Assembly (NCBI GenBank): GCA_021200955.1
Contig: JAJQFU010000056.1
Location: forward strand, 1-62,204
Length of the DNA: 62,204 bases
Direction: 5' to 3'
Source of the DNA: Clostridiales bacterium
GTDB lineage: Bacteria; Bacillota; Clostridia; Lachnospirales; CAG-274
The notes under the pieces: model-generated
Told to the model about the DNA's origin: nothing
What the model saw: the letters and a program-made list of their open reading frames with translations, nothing else
Database searches by the model: none
Translations under genes and position numbers: made by a program
Shown here: positions 25,976-34,172 of the stretch, one piece after another
Layout: the number at the start of each line of letters is the position of its first letter
How positions within the stretch are numbered: position 1 is the stretch's first letter

Positions 25976-26767
25976 CTATTTTTTTCTGAATGGCAGAAGC
26001 ACCAGCAGAAAAGCGGCGGCGCATAGAACGATTGTTCCGCCGGGGGCAATATCCCAAAAGCAGGATATAAAAAGCCCTATAAGTGTGAAGCAAACAGCGA
26101 ACACAACCGAAAGAATTATGTTTTGCCGGTAGCTTTTTGAAACCAAAAGAGCGCAGGCAACGGGAATAACCATAAGAGAGGAAATAACCAAAGCTCCGAC
26201 GGTTCTGGCGGAAACACTGACAGCCACCGCAGTAAGAAGTGTAAAGGCGAAGTTTATGCCCTTTACGGGTACTCCCGAAAGAGCAGCCCCCTCCTCATCG
26301 AAGGCTATATAAAAAAGCTCACGATAGAGCAGCAAGGTTATAACAATAACCGCCGCCGAAAGAACAATAACCGCTGCCGTTTCTCCCGGGGTAATCGCCA
26401 CAATTGAGCCGAAAAGGAAGCTGTTGAATGAAGCTGTGTTTTTAACAAGGCTTGAAAAAACCGCCGCAAGCCCAACCCCTATTGAAAGAACAACGGCTGT
26501 TGAAATTTCGGAATAATTGGGGAAAAACCGCCTGAAAAACTCTATGGCAAGAGCCGCCAAACAGGCAAAGGCAACCGCCGAGCCGATAGGGTTTACCGAA
26601 GCAAAAAGCCCTATAGCCACCCCCGCAAGGCTTGCGTGGGAAAGGGCGTCGCCTATTGAAGAAAGACGCTTTAAGACGATTGTGTTGCCTATAAGGGGCG
26701 TTATTATTGATATAAACAGACCCACCGCAAAGGCACGTCTGATAAAGGCATATGTGAATATTTCCAT
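25976..26767 (-). CDS. znuB: Metal ABC transporter permease, ZnuB type
   Basis: 263 residues, almost entirely hydrophobic with seven to eight helices. The family segment LSSIGDALSHASLAGVAIGL (about 34-53) is diagnostic for the ABC-3 permeases of Zn/Mn importers. It is the last gene of znuA-znuC-znuB, 5 bp after znuC. The metal is inferred from the His-rich loop of the binding protein. Zn is likelier than Mn, but the permease alone does not decide. Confidence 0.9.
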   Translation of the reverse strand: MEIFTYAFIRRAFAVGLFISIITPLIGNTIVLKRLSSIGDALSHASLAGVAIGLFASVNPIGSAVAFACLAALAIEFFRRFFPNYSEISTAVVLSIGVGLAAVFSSLVKNTASFNSFLFGSIVAITPGETAAVIVLSAAVIVITLLLYRELFYIAFDEEGAALSGVPVKGINFAFTLLTAVAVSVSARTVGALVISSLMVIPVACALLVSKSYRQNIILSVVFAVCFTLIGLFISCFWDIAPGGTIVLCAAAFLLVLLPFRKK

Positions 26768-26772
26768 TTAAT

Positions 26773-27504
26773 TTATACCTCCCTGTGGTGGTTGTTGTGG
26801 TGATAATGCTCTGAATAGTTCTGCTTCAGAAATTCCTCTGTTTTATATATTCGGCAGGGCTCGTTTTCGGAGAGAAGCAGAACCTTGTTTGAGTGGTGAA
26901 GAACGGAGCTTAAGTCGTGAGTAACCATAATTATGGTATAGCCGGAAAGGTTTAAGCCTCCTAAAAGACAGCAGATTGAGTCAACGGCGTTTACGTCAAT
27001 GCCTACCGTAGGCTCGTCTAAAAATATAATTTTAGGCTCGGAAACAATGGCTTTGGCTATAAAAACTCTCTGCTGCTGACCGCCTGAAAGCGAGCCTATA
27101 AGCTTGTTTTTAAGGTTATAAATTCCTACTTGTTTTAAGGCTTCGTCTGCCTTTTCCTTATCCTCTTTTTTAGGGAAGCTGAGAAAGCCCCTTAAGGGAT
27201 AAAGCCCCGACAAAACCACCTCATAAACAGTCGCCGGAAAGTCTCTGTTAAAGCCCGTAGCCTTTTGTGAAACATAAGCCAGACTGCCCTTGGCTTTGTA
27301 CTTTCTCGAAGGTATGCCCTCTATTAAAATTTCGCCCTTTTGAAGCTTAAGAATGTTTAAAATAAGCTTTAAGAGAGTGCTTTTGCCTGTGCCGTTGCTG
27401 CCTAAAATGCAGAGAAAATCACCTTTTTCAACGCTGAATGAAACGTCCTTTAATATATTTTTGTCAGGGTAGTCAAAGCTTACGTTTTTTACCTCAAGAA
27501 TCAT
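26773..27504 (-). CDS. znuC: Metal ABC transporter ATP-binding protein, ZnuC type
   Basis: 243 residues from the ATG complementary to 27502-27504, chosen because GAGGTG lies 7 nt upstream; an in-frame ATG at 27540 would overlap znuA more and lacks a site. Walker A GSNGTGKSTLL, Q-loop YVSQKA, signature LSGGQQQRVFIAKA, Walker B IIFLDEPTVG and the H-switch VTHD are all intact. The C-terminus is His-rich (SEHYHHNNHHREV), as in zinc importers. It overlaps nothing with this start; znuA ends 26 bp upstream. Confidence 0.93.
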   Translation of the reverse strand: MILEVKNVSFDYPDKNILKDVSFSVEKGDFLCILGSNGTGKSTLLKLILNILKLQKGEILIEGIPSRKYKAKGSLAYVSQKATGFNRDFPATVYEVVLSGLYPLRGFLSFPKKEDKEKADEALKQVGIYNLKNKLIGSLSGGQQQRVFIAKAIVSEPKIIFLDEPTVGIDVNAVDSICCLLGGLNLSGYTIIMVTHDLSSVLHHSNKVLLLSENEPCRIYKTEEFLKQNYSEHYHHNNHHREV

Positions 27505-27529
27505 ATTTTTGTCACCTCGTTTTAAGCCT

Positions 27530-28483
27530 TTAATTGTCATATTTAAGTCCGGTCTTAAGGCTTTCCAAATTAGCCCTCATTACATCGAAATAATCATAAT
27601 TCTGTTTTTCCTGTTCTGCTGTCAAGCCCTCAAAGGAGCTTATGGGGTAAAGGGCTATGCCTAAATCCTCGGAAATTGCGGTGGCGGTTCGTGAGCCTGT
27701 CAGCTCCTCATAGAAAATGCAGCTTATGTTGTTTTCTCTTATAAAGTCATAAATTTCTCTTACCTTTCGCGGGGACGGCTCTGACTCTGCGCTCATTCCC
27801 TCAACGGCACTTTGGTTTAATCCGTAAGCCCGGCAAATATAGCCATAGGCTTCGTGGGAGACTATTATGCTTCTGCTTTTTAAATCCGCAAGGGCATTTT
27901 TATAGTCCAAATCAAGCTGAATTATTTTCGCCTTAAAGCTTTCTAAATTATTTTTGTAATATTCCTCGTTTTCCGGGTCTGCTTCTGACAGAGCTTCGCA
28001 TATGTTTTCCGCTTCGATTAAAGCATTGTAGGGGTCAAGCCAAACGTGAGGGTCGGCGTCCTCAATATGCCGCCCTTCCTCCTCATGTTCGTGTTCGTCC
28101 TCTTCCTCATCGTGATGGTGGTCGTCCTCATATCCGTAGAGTATGTCGCAGCCCTCTGAGGCTTCAACGTAAATAAGGTCGTTTTTCACCGATGCCCTGA
28201 TTTTATCCACAAAGCTTTCCATTCCCAAGCCGTTGTAAACTAAAACGTCGGCTTTTTCCAAATATAGCATTGCCCCTGTGGAAGGCTCCCAGTCGTGAGG
28301 CTCAGAGCCGTTCGGCACTAAATTTTTAACTTCCGCCCTGTCTCCGCAGATTTGGCGTGTCAGGTCATACATTGCATTAAATGAAGTACAGACCTTAAGC
28401 TTACGGCTTGTTTCCGTTTCGGAACAGCCGCACGCAATAATCGCCGCAGCTATAACGGCAATAAAGGCTTTATATATTTTCAT
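27530..28483 (-). CDS. znuA: Zinc-type metal-binding lipoprotein, ZnuA/AdcA family
   Basis: 317 residues from ATG 28483 (AAGGGTG upstream); a longer frame to 28510 would bury the signal peptide. Lipoprotein signal: hydrophobic AFIAVIAAAIIACGC with the lipidated Cys near residue 20. Metal ligands of cluster A-I proteins are visible: His in NGSEPHDWEPS, His in DADPHVWLDPYNA, His in IVSHEAYGY and a late Glu/Asp. Between them lies an acidic His-rich loop (DDHHHDEEEDEHEHEEEGRH, about 120-140) typical of zinc rather than manganese binders. First gene of the importer operon. Confidence 0.93.
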   Translation of the reverse strand: MKIYKAFIAVIAAAIIACGCSETETSRKLKVCTSFNAMYDLTRQICGDRAEVKNLVPNGSEPHDWEPSTGAMLYLEKADVLVYNGLGMESFVDKIRASVKNDLIYVEASEGCDILYGYEDDHHHDEEEDEHEHEEEGRHIEDADPHVWLDPYNALIEAENICEALSEADPENEEYYKNNLESFKAKIIQLDLDYKNALADLKSRSIIVSHEAYGYICRAYGLNQSAVEGMSAESEPSPRKVREIYDFIRENNISCIFYEELTGSRTATAISEDLGIALYPISSFEGLTAEQEKQNYDYFDVMRANLESLKTGLKYDN

Positions 28484-28540
28484 AACGGTTTTCACCCTTT
28501 TGTAAGTCATTGTTTCCTGATGTTTTTCCTTAATTATATA

Positions 28541-28568
28541 ATTATACCATAAGAATTAATTTTGTAAA
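28541..28568 (-). promoter_or_regulatory. Promoter and possible operator of znuACB
   Basis: Minus strand TTTACA (28563-28568), 16 bp, TATAAT (28541-28546). A palindrome TTTTGT-AA-ACAAAA overlaps the -35 box and is a possible repressor site (Zur-like control inferred, not shown). Confidence 0.55.
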
Positions 28569-28607
28569 CAAAAATATGAAAAACAGTATTCTTAAGGAAA
28601 AAATAGT

Positions 28608-28636
28608 TTGACGTATCTTAATAAATATTATATAAT
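28608..28636 (+). promoter_or_regulatory. Promoter of the small CxxC protein gene
   Basis: TTGACG (28608-28613), 17 bp, TATAAT (28631-28636), divergent from znuA. Confidence 0.75.
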
Positions 28637-28671
28637 TAATTCTATTATAAAAACGTTTGGGAGGGTACAGT

Positions 28672-28899
28672 ATGGATTTACTTCAGGAGCTTAAAAGGTT
28701 TGCAAATAAAGATGACTTTGAAGAAAGCTCAAATTATTATTTTCAGAGACACAGCTGTGAAAAAAGCGGTAAGGAAGAGAAGGTAATGCTTGACTTTACA
28801 CTTTCCAACTACAAAACAGACAAGATTTTAAGGTTCGGTCTTTGCGAACACTGCGGAAAGGTTTTTTATCACAGAGATTTCAGTGCAAAAATGTTTTGA
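28672..28899 (+). CDS. Small protein with C-terminal CxxC knuckle, unknown function
   Basis: 75 residues from ATG 28672; the GGGAGGG at about 28660-28666 rules out the earlier TTG. An acidic N-terminal helix (LLQELKRFANKDDFEE) leads to a small beta-rich region, an isolated HSC, and a terminal LCEHCGKVFYHRDF, which is a zinc-knuckle half. With His/Cys upstream (RHSCEKSG) it could bind one metal ion. It sits divergent from the zinc importer, so zinc-linked regulation is conceivable. No family recognised. Confidence 0.6.
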   Translation: MDLLQELKRFANKDDFEESSNYYFQRHSCEKSGKEEKVMLDFTLSNYKTDKILRFGLCEHCGKVFYHRDFSAKMF

Positions 28900-28986
28900 A
28901 AATTTTCACAAAAATGCACATAATTTTTGCGGATACTTTATAGAAGCCGTTTTTCGGCACAAATATATATTTCGGAGGTTGTTGTT

Positions 28987-30645
28987 ATGACAAATGAAGG
29001 AGCTAACAAGTTCGGCGAAACAGCAGGCTTTATTCACAATTATATTCAGGAGGCCTTAAAGGGTGATCTTAACAAGGTTCATACACGTTTTCCTCCGGAG
29101 CCAAACGGCTATCTGCATATAGGCCACGCCAAGTCTATATGCCTTAATTTCGGAATTGCGGAGCTTTACGGCGGAAAGTGCAATTTAAGATTTGATGACA
29201 CAAACCCTGCCAAGGAGGACGTTGAGTTTGTAAACTCCATAAAAGAGGACATTAAATGGCTGGGCTTTGACTGGGACGACAGGCTTTATTTCGCTTCGTC
29301 TTATTTTGATAAGATGTATGAATTTGCGGTAAAGCTGATTAAAAAGGGAAAGGCTTTTGTCTGCGATATGACAGCCGCCGAAATGAAGGAAGCAAGGGGC
29401 GACCTTGTTACCCCCGGCAAAAACAGCCCCTGGAGAGACCGCTCTGTTGAAGAAAACCTTGACCTTTTCGAAAGAATGAAGGCAGGGGAATTTGCGGACG
29501 GAGAAAAAACCTTAAGGGCAAAAATAGATATGGCGTCTCCCAATATGAATATGAGAGACCCTGTAATTTACAGAATTTCACATATGACACACCACGCCAG
29601 CGGCGACAAGTGGTGCATCTACCCTATGTATGACTTTGCCCACCCTGTTGAGGACGCAATCGAGGGAATTACCCACTCTATCTGTACTCTTGAATTTGAA
29701 GACCACCGCCCTCTTTACGACTGGGTTATAAGAGAAATAGGCGATTTTGAGGTTATCCCCAGACAGATTGAGTTTGCAAAGCTTAATTTGACAGACACAA
29801 TTATGGGCAAGAGATATTTGAGAAATTTGGTTGAAACAAATCAGGTTGACGGCTGGGACGATCCCCGTCTCTGCACAATCTGCGGAATAAGAAGAAGAGG
29901 CTACACCCCCTCCGCTGTCAGAACCTTCTGTGAAATGATAGGAGTGGCTAAGGCTAATTCAACCGTTGATATGGGTCAGCTTGAATACTGCATAAGAGAG
30001 GATCTTAAGGGAGATACTCCCGTAGCTATGGCAGTTTTAGACCCTGTTAAGGTTGTTATAACAAACTACCCCGAGGGTCAAAACGAGTTTTTGACTGTTT
30101 CGAACCACCCGGACAATGAAGCTTTGGGCGAAAGACAGGTTGAATTCGGCAGAGAAATTTATATTGAACGTGAGGACTTTATGGAAGAGCCGCCCAAGAA
30201 ATATTTCAGACTGTCTCCTGACAAAGAGGTTAGACTTAAGGGCGCATATTTCATAAAGTGCACAGGGGTTTCAAAGGACGAAAACGGCGTTATTCAGACT
30301 ATTTACGCCACATACGACCCGGAAACAAAGGGCGGAAACTGCCTTACAAGAAAGGTTAAGGGAACAATTCACTGGGTTTACGCCCCTGCGGCAGTTAAAG
30401 CAAAGGTAAACCTTTATGAAAACCTTGTTGTTAAGGACGAGACTTCGGACAACGGCTACAGCCTTAACCCGGATTCGATTAAAACCGTTGACGCAATGGT
30501 TGAACCCTATATTGCAGACTGTAACCCTATGGACAGATTTCAGTTTATGCGCTTAGGCTACTTCATTGCGGATTCAAAGCATTTCACAAAGGATAACCCT
30601 GTTTTCAACAGGATAGTATCTTTAAAAAGCTCATTTAAGCCTTAA
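28987..30645 (+). CDS. glnS: Glutaminyl-tRNA synthetase
   Basis: 552 residues from ATG 28987, selected because GGAGG (28974-28978) sits 8 nt before it; upstream in-frame codons overlap the leader. Class I motifs: [16 protein letters not shown] (HIGH) near residue 42, and [10 protein letters not shown] in the KMSKS region. The C-terminal anticodon-binding beta-barrels carry GTIHWV and a YFIADSKH-like end, as in GlnRS and distinct from GluRS. Direct charging of tRNA-Gln is therefore present. Confidence 0.96.
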   Translation: MTNEGANKFGETAGFIHNYIQEALKGDLNKVHTRFPPEPNGYLHIGHAKSICLNFGIAELYGGKCNLRFDDTNPAKEDVEFVNSIKEDIKWLGFDWDDRLYFASSYFDKMYEFAVKLIKKGKAFVCDMTAAEMKEARGDLVTPGKNSPWRDRSVEENLDLFERMKAGEFADGEKTLRAKIDMASPNMNMRDPVIYRISHMTHHASGDKWCIYPMYDFAHPVEDAIEGITHSICTLEFEDHRPLYDWVIREIGDFEVIPRQIEFAKLNLTDTIMGKRYLRNLVETNQVDGWDDPRLCTICGIRRRGYTPSAVRTFCEMIGVAKANSTVDMGQLEYCIREDLKGDTPVAMAVLDPVKVVITNYPEGQNEFLTVSNHPDNEALGERQVEFGREIYIEREDFMEEPPKKYFRLSPDKEVRLKGAYFIKCTGVSKDENGVIQTIYATYDPETKGGNCLTRKVKGTIHWVYAPAAVKAKVNLYENLVVKDETSDNGYSLNPDSIKTVDAMVEPYIADCNPMDRFQFMRLGYFIADSKHFTKDNPVFNRIVSLKSSFKP

Positions 30646-30666
30646 ATAAAACAAATCAAAAATAAT

Positions 30667-30698
30667 GCGGCAAAGGATTATTCCTCTGCCGCTTTTTT
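30667..30698 (+). terminator. Terminator of glnS
   Basis: GCGGCAAAGG, short loop, CCTCTGCCGC then TTTTTT. Strong stem and T-run 22 bp after the stop. Confidence 0.9.
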
Positions 30699-30711
30699 AT
30701 TGCTCATCACT

Positions 30712-31974
30712 TTATTTTCTTGTAAACATATTATAGTCTGCCCCGGCGGAATAGAAAAACTGAAAATAAAGCTCGTCCTCATATTCCTCCTCTATACTTT
30801 CGCCTGCCTCGTCAAAGGCGTCCCAAAAATCCTCACCGTAAACAGCTTCAACATAAGCATATATAAGGCTTATATTGTACTCTTTGCGTTCCAGCTCTTT
30901 ATATATCTCCTCGGTTAAGCTATAATAGTCAAGCTGCATAAATTCAAGAACAAAATCCGCCGACAAAACCATACATCTGGCTGCTTCTTCATATTCACTG
31001 TTGGTTTTTATAATATTTTCACCTTCACCGTCTGCCAGCTTATTAAATAAAAACCTTACCATACTTTCGACGCTTTCCTCCATATCGAGGTTATCGTCAA
31101 TTTCGATAGTGCCGGAAAAATCTCCGCATAAAAAGGTTTTAATCTCTCCGTCCATAAGACTGCTGTCGGTCAGGTCATACAAATAGCCGAAAAGCTCAGA
31201 TATGATTTCGTCATATTCATCCTCACCGCCGTAATAGTCTGAATAATAGTCGGATAAATATTCATCATAGTCAAAATAGTCTTTCCAATCCCCGGTTTCT
31301 TCGTCCTCTTCTTCCGGAATATCATAAACGCTTAAGTCCACATCATCTGCGAAATATTCAAGGCATTTTTCCGCAAATTCCTCATAGCCCTTACAGTCCG
31401 CAAGCTTTTCGGCATTATAAATATCCAAGTCGGAAAAGGTCATAACAAGGGGAAAGGGTTCCCCTGCGTATTCTATATTTTCTCTGTATGTATCGGAAAC
31501 AACGCTTATCTGCCCAAGCTGTTCATCGTAATTTACCTCAGCGTCCAAAATCTCCAAAACCTCACGAACAGGCAGCATTGTATAGCCGTCCTTAATAAAG
31601 GGCTTACAGCTTAAAACCCCCATTTTATCCTCTCCGGTGTTGTCATAAAGAGAAATAACCCCGTAGGAATAATTACTTATAATATAGGCGTATGCACCGT
31701 TTGTCAAATTAAGAATAAATCTGCCGTCAAGGGTTTGGGCTATAAGCAGCTTTCCGTTTGAGGTGTCTTTAAAATAAATGTCTCTGTTTAAATATTCTTC
31801 AAGCACCGTTCTTATGGGAAAATAAACCTCTCCGTCAATAATTTCACCCTCAACGGGAAACTCAAGCTCCTCATAATCCACATAAACCGCCGGAATTTCT
31901 TCAAAGCCGTAAACGGCTGCGCAAAGCCCCAACGAAAAAATGGCAGACGCAAAAAACAAAACAAGTCTTTTCAC
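30712..31974 (-). CDS. Secreted acidic protein with copper-amine-oxidase-like N-terminal domain (paralogue 2)
   Basis: 420 residues with a signal peptide (LVLFFASAIFSLGLCAAVYG). The first ~150 mature residues are the stalk domain, with IDGEVYFPIRTVLEEYL and DGYTMLPVREVLEIL as the two repeats. The rest is very acidic and Tyr-rich (runs of DYDEYLSDYYSDYYGGEDEY type), helical, with no known domain. It shares layout and several motifs with the gene 18 bp upstream, so the pair is a tandem duplication. Likely surface-located. Function unknown. Confidence 0.75.
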   Translation of the reverse strand: MKRLVLFFASAIFSLGLCAAVYGFEEIPAVYVDYEELEFPVEGEIIDGEVYFPIRTVLEEYLNRDIYFKDTSNGKLLIAQTLDGRFILNLTNGAYAYIISNYSYGVISLYDNTGEDKMGVLSCKPFIKDGYTMLPVREVLEILDAEVNYDEQLGQISVVSDTYRENIEYAGEPFPLVMTFSDLDIYNAEKLADCKGYEEFAEKCLEYFADDVDLSVYDIPEEEDEETGDWKDYFDYDEYLSDYYSDYYGGEDEYDEIISELFGYLYDLTDSSLMDGEIKTFLCGDFSGTIEIDDNLDMEESVESMVRFLFNKLADGEGENIIKTNSEYEEAARCMVLSADFVLEFMQLDYYSLTEEIYKELERKEYNISLIYAYVEAVYGEDFWDAFDEAGESIEEEYEDELYFQFFYSAGADYNMFTRK

Positions 31975-31992
31975 ATTAAATACCCCCTAACC

Positions 31993-33267
31993 CTAGCCTG
32001 TAAAGCCTGTATGATAAGCGTCACCGCCGTAATAATAATAGTACCAGTTTTCACCGAAATATTCCTTATAAAGCTCTTTTCTGCTTTCGTCGCCCAAGCC
32101 CAAATCAGCGTCGTCCTCTTCCGCTTCCGGTTCATATTCCTCCTTTAGCTTGTCAAGAATAACCAAAATTTCTCCGTCATTTCTGTAAAGACGCTCCAAA
32201 TAGCCCTCAATATATCCCAAATCGCCGCTTAATGAAGAGCTTAGGCGTGAACGGAAGGGCCAGTAGTTTACAAAGGCGTTTGTTTTGCCTTCAAAATCTT
32301 CAGTAAATTCAGCTGTTATGTCTTTTTCGTCATCAACGTAAAGAGAACTGCCGAAAACCGACAAAACCATATATCTGGCATAGGGCAAAATCTTTCCGTT
32401 TACGGCGGCGGAACCGTTCTCTCCCTTATAGAGAAAATCAAAAAGATTTCTCAGGCTTTCTTCATTGTCAAGGCTTGAGTCTATTTTAATAAGGTCGGAA
32501 TAGTCTCCGCTTAAATAGCTTTTCATATAGCTTGAAAAATATTCGTCATATTCACCGAAGCCGCTCAAATCCAAAAAATATTTAACCTCGTTGTAGCAAA
32601 GCTCTCTTAAATATTCATAATATTCCGACGGATTGCTTTCATAGCCGCTGTCATAATAGTTGCCTTCATATTCCAAAACCTTTGCGGAAAGCTCGTTTAA
32701 ATATTCATACCCTTCAGAAGATGTCAATGCGGCAGCAAGCTCGGCATCATAGTCAACCTCTCTTAAAACTATGGGGTAGGGAATTCCCTCCAAATCCGAA
32801 TATTCCTCATAAAGCTCGGAATTTATTGAAATAAGCCCTTCTTCGCCGTCATAAACGACGGTTCCTCCCATAAGCTCTATAATTTCTCTTACAGGCAGCA
32901 TTGTGCTCCCCTGTTTAATATACGGCAGATGCTCCAAAACCCCTACTCTGCTGTAGTCGCCGTAATATTCGGTATAAAGATAGTTTCCTTTGTCTACGTC
33001 TACGGAAAGGCTTCCGCCGTCGGCGTAGGCAGTCAAAATTCTGCCGTTTGCCCCTGTTTTATAGTTTACCTCGTTTCTTGTGAAGGCTTCCAAAACAGGT
33101 CTTATGGCTACATAGGCTACACCGTTTATAATATCCGGCTCTACGTCAAATTCAAGCTCTTTTCCATCTGTTATAACTCTTATGCCCTCGTCACTGCAGA
33201 AAGCCCCTGTTGAAAAACTCCCCGTAAGCAAAGCCGCCAAAGCCAAAAAACATATTGCTTTTTTCAT
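31993..33267 (-). CDS. Secreted acidic protein with copper-amine-oxidase-like N-terminal domain (paralogue 1)
   Basis: 424 residues, signal peptide MKKAICFLALAALLTGSFST. Stalk-domain repeats INGVAYVAIRPVLEAF and QGSTMLPVREIIELMGG, then an acidic Tyr/Glu-rich C-terminal part (SEGYEYLNELSAKVLEYEGN; late NWYYYYYGGDAY). Paralogous to the following gene over the whole length by eye. It lies 38 bp downstream of rex on the same strand with no terminator I can see, so it may be on the rex transcript. Two such proteins under a redox regulator's promoter is unusual; the role is unknown. Confidence 0.75.
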   Translation of the reverse strand: MKKAICFLALAALLTGSFSTGAFCSDEGIRVITDGKELEFDVEPDIINGVAYVAIRPVLEAFTRNEVNYKTGANGRILTAYADGGSLSVDVDKGNYLYTEYYGDYSRVGVLEHLPYIKQGSTMLPVREIIELMGGTVVYDGEEGLISINSELYEEYSDLEGIPYPIVLREVDYDAELAAALTSSEGYEYLNELSAKVLEYEGNYYDSGYESNPSEYYEYLRELCYNEVKYFLDLSGFGEYDEYFSSYMKSYLSGDYSDLIKIDSSLDNEESLRNLFDFLYKGENGSAAVNGKILPYARYMVLSVFGSSLYVDDEKDITAEFTEDFEGKTNAFVNYWPFRSRLSSSLSGDLGYIEGYLERLYRNDGEILVILDKLKEEYEPEAEEDDADLGLGDESRKELYKEYFGENWYYYYYGGDAYHTGFTG

Positions 33268-33305
33268 AAAATTCCTCTTTTCTGCCTGTCTGATTTCTTT
33301 CAGAT

Positions 33306-33932
33306 TTAATTCCTTTCGGTCAGCTTATATGTAAGGGTCATAAGGCTGTCTGTCAGGTGAACATTTTCGATTACCACATCATCGGGAGGGCTTATGGACA
33401 TATGTGAAAAATTCCATATGCCTTTAACTCCGTTTTGTATGATCGTCTCTATAATCTGCTCAGCATTGTTCCCCGGCAGGGTTAAAACCGCAATATCTAC
33501 CTTTGTTTTTTTCAAAAAATCATCTAATGTGTCTATGTCGGAGATTTCAATTCCCCTTATGTTAAGCCCTATAAGCTTAGGGTTTTTGTCGAAAACCCCT
33601 ACGAAGTTATAGCCTCTTTTTTGATAGTTTATATAATTAAGAAGAGCCTGACCTATGTTGCCGGCTCCTATAATAATCATATTATAGGTTTTGTCAAGAC
33701 CCAAAATTTTTCTTATTTCGTTATAAAGAAGCTCCACGTTATAGCCGTAGCCCTGCTGACCGAAGCAGCCGAAATTGTTAAGATCCTGTCTTATCTGCGA
33801 CGCAGTTAAATTCATTTTTCGGGCTAAAGCCTTTGAAGAAATTCTGTTAATTCCGCTGTCTAAGAGACTTTCCAAATAACGATAATATCTGGGCAGACGT
33901 CTTATAACAGCCGTAGAAATAGTTTTTTCCAT
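33306..33932 (-). CDS. rex: Redox-sensing transcriptional repressor Rex
   Basis: 208 residues. An N-terminal winged helix (PRYYRYLESLLDSGINRISS, then TASQIRQDLNNFGCFGQQGYGY) is followed by a Rossmann NADH-binding domain (MIIIGAGNIGQALLNY, about 85-100). Rex senses the NADH/NAD+ ratio and represses fermentation and respiration genes when NAD+ dominates. I looked for a clostridial Rex operator (TTGTTAA-N4-TTAACAA) upstream of this gene and its neighbours and did not see one, so autoregulation is not supported here. Confidence 0.95.
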   Translation of the reverse strand: MEKTISTAVIRRLPRYYRYLESLLDSGINRISSKALARKMNLTASQIRQDLNNFGCFGQQGYGYNVELLYNEIRKILGLDKTYNMIIIGAGNIGQALLNYINYQKRGYNFVGVFDKNPKLIGLNIRGIEISDIDTLDDFLKKTKVDIAVLTLPGNNAEQIIETIIQNGVKGIWNFSHMSISPPDDVVIENVHLTDSLMTLTYKLTERN

Positions 33933-34017
33933 AATCCTGACACTGACCTTTCAAAACAAAAAACTCTTTTAAGCCTAAATAAATTTTCACTTTAAAATTT
34001 TTCAAACTTTTAATGTG

Positions 34018-34046
34018 ATTATACAATAGAAACCCCCTTTTGTCAA
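34018..34046 (-). promoter_or_regulatory. Promoter of rex
   Basis: Minus strand TTGACA (34041-34046), 17 bp, TATAAT (34018-34023). Perfect consensus hexamers; leader of ~80 nt. Confidence 0.85.
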
Positions 34047-34091
34047 TCAGCCCTGTCTCAATTCAATATTAAAAAGTCTTAACAAACAGAC

Positions 34092-34120
34092 TTGTCTGAT
34101 ATTATAAATTATGATATAAT
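34092..34120 (+). promoter_or_regulatory. Promoter of the ABC-F gene
   Basis: TTGTCT (34092-34097), 17 bp, TATAAT (34115-34120), about 45 nt leader. Confidence 0.65.
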
Positions 34121-34172
34121 TTCTTCAATAAAAATTTATAACCTATAAGAAACTAATACAAGAGGCTAAAAT

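Noticed and set aside
28927-28986. Longer glnS start at 28927
   Set aside because: The extra 20 residues overlap the leader, lack a ribosome site and are unlike GlnRS N-termini; ATG 28987 has GGAGG at proper spacing.
33933-34172. Rex operator near rex and the ABC-F gene
   Set aside because: No TTGTTAA-N4-TTAACAA-like palindrome is seen; the promoter spacers are plain.
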